Shown here in pieces: positions 4,998 through 5,104 of a DNA stretch of 5,104 nt. The first letter of the stretch is position 1; each line of letters opens with the position of its first letter. Location: assembly GCA_031283825.1 (NCBI GenBank), contig JAITAZ010000416.1:1-5104 (forward strand). The letters run 5' to 3'. The position numbers were made by a program, and so were the translations under genes. The notes beneath the pieces were generated by a model. The model was not told the DNA's origin. It saw only the letters and a list, made by a program, of their open reading frames with translations, and did no database searches. This DNA is from Planctomycetaceae bacterium (lineage in GTDB: Bacteria > Planctomycetota > Planctomycetia > Pirellulales > Thermoguttaceae).

Positions 4998-5104
4998 GCG
5001 ACCTTTCGCCGAAAGGTCGCGTCGGCGTTAGCCGACGGTAAATCTGAAATGATTTTAATTATTGTCGAATCCATTTTATCGTTGCCTTCGGCAACGCGAC
5101 CTTT
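4998..5104. repeat. string of GC-rich hairpins running off the right edge
   Basis: Three perfect hairpins are visible. The first is GCGACCTTTC-GCC-GAAAGGTCGC (4998-5020, 10-bp stem). The second, overlapping it by one base, is CGTCGGC-GTTA-GCCGACG (5020-5037). After a 42-base AT-rich spacer comes CGTTGCC-TTC-GGCAACG (5080-5096). The window ends with GCGACCTTT (5096-5104), identical to the left arm of the first hairpin, so a fourth hairpin probably begins here. The stems differ in sequence but share length, small loops and C/G-rich ends. The function is unknown. Confidence 0.65.

Larger units (their letters stand above)
4455..5104. other. 650-base gene-free region upstream of the TPR gene
   Basis: No convincing reading frame is seen on either strand. 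From left to right the region holds: a 5' leader and candidate minus-strand promoter for the TPR gene; a G7 run (4606-4612) that stands out in AT-rich DNA; REP-like copies at 4695-4743 and 4797-4884; short GATCAGGT repeats (4972-4995); and a string of GC-rich hairpins to the right edge. Confidence 0.7.

Overview
This AT-rich window carries three protein genes, all on the minus strand, separated by intergenic DNA that is unusually rich in repeats and palindromes. Read in the direction of transcription (right to left), they are: a 728-residue tetratricopeptide-type protein (2268-4454); a 239-residue protein of unknown function (1130-1849, restarted from a longer frame); and, 12 bases further on, a MotA/TolQ/ExbB-type proton-channel subunit (245-1117). 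The last two look like an operon, with a candidate promoter at 1912-1940 and a weak candidate terminator at 134-158. No RNA gene, transposase or CRISPR array is visible.

The protein content points to a planctomycete, probably a low-GC, host-associated lineage near the Pirellulales/Thermoguttaceae. The unknown protein opens with an acidic 'LFDD.RY.WRETYFVLF' pattern that I remember from planctomycete hypothetical proteins. The TPR protein also resembles a planctomycete family. The ExbB-like protein has the leader plus long linker common in that phylum. This placement is from memory and was not searched.

The intergenic DNA holds three repeat systems. (1) A REP-like element, GTAAYCGTTCAC then an A-rich stretch then a GCCCTGAAAGGGC head, occurs at 1-48, 4695-4743 and as a convergent pair at 4797-4884, so copies lie on both sides of the gene block. 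(2) A roughly 30-38-base element with core ATGAATTTTCGG occurs four times in alternating orientation at 1877-2260, around the operon promoter and a strong AT-rich stem-loop. (3) A string of GC-rich hairpins (4998-5104) runs off the right edge.

The most unexpected signal is compositional. The + strand is A/C-rich across the left two genes and G/T-rich across the TPR gene, although all three are transcribed in the same direction. Synonymous codons flip accordingly (for Phe, TTC is rare in the left genes and dominant in the sampled TPR part). The switch falls in the repeat-rich gap at about 1895-2280. It could mark a replichore boundary such as an origin, a local inversion, or different gene histories. 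No recognisable DnaA-box cluster supports an origin.
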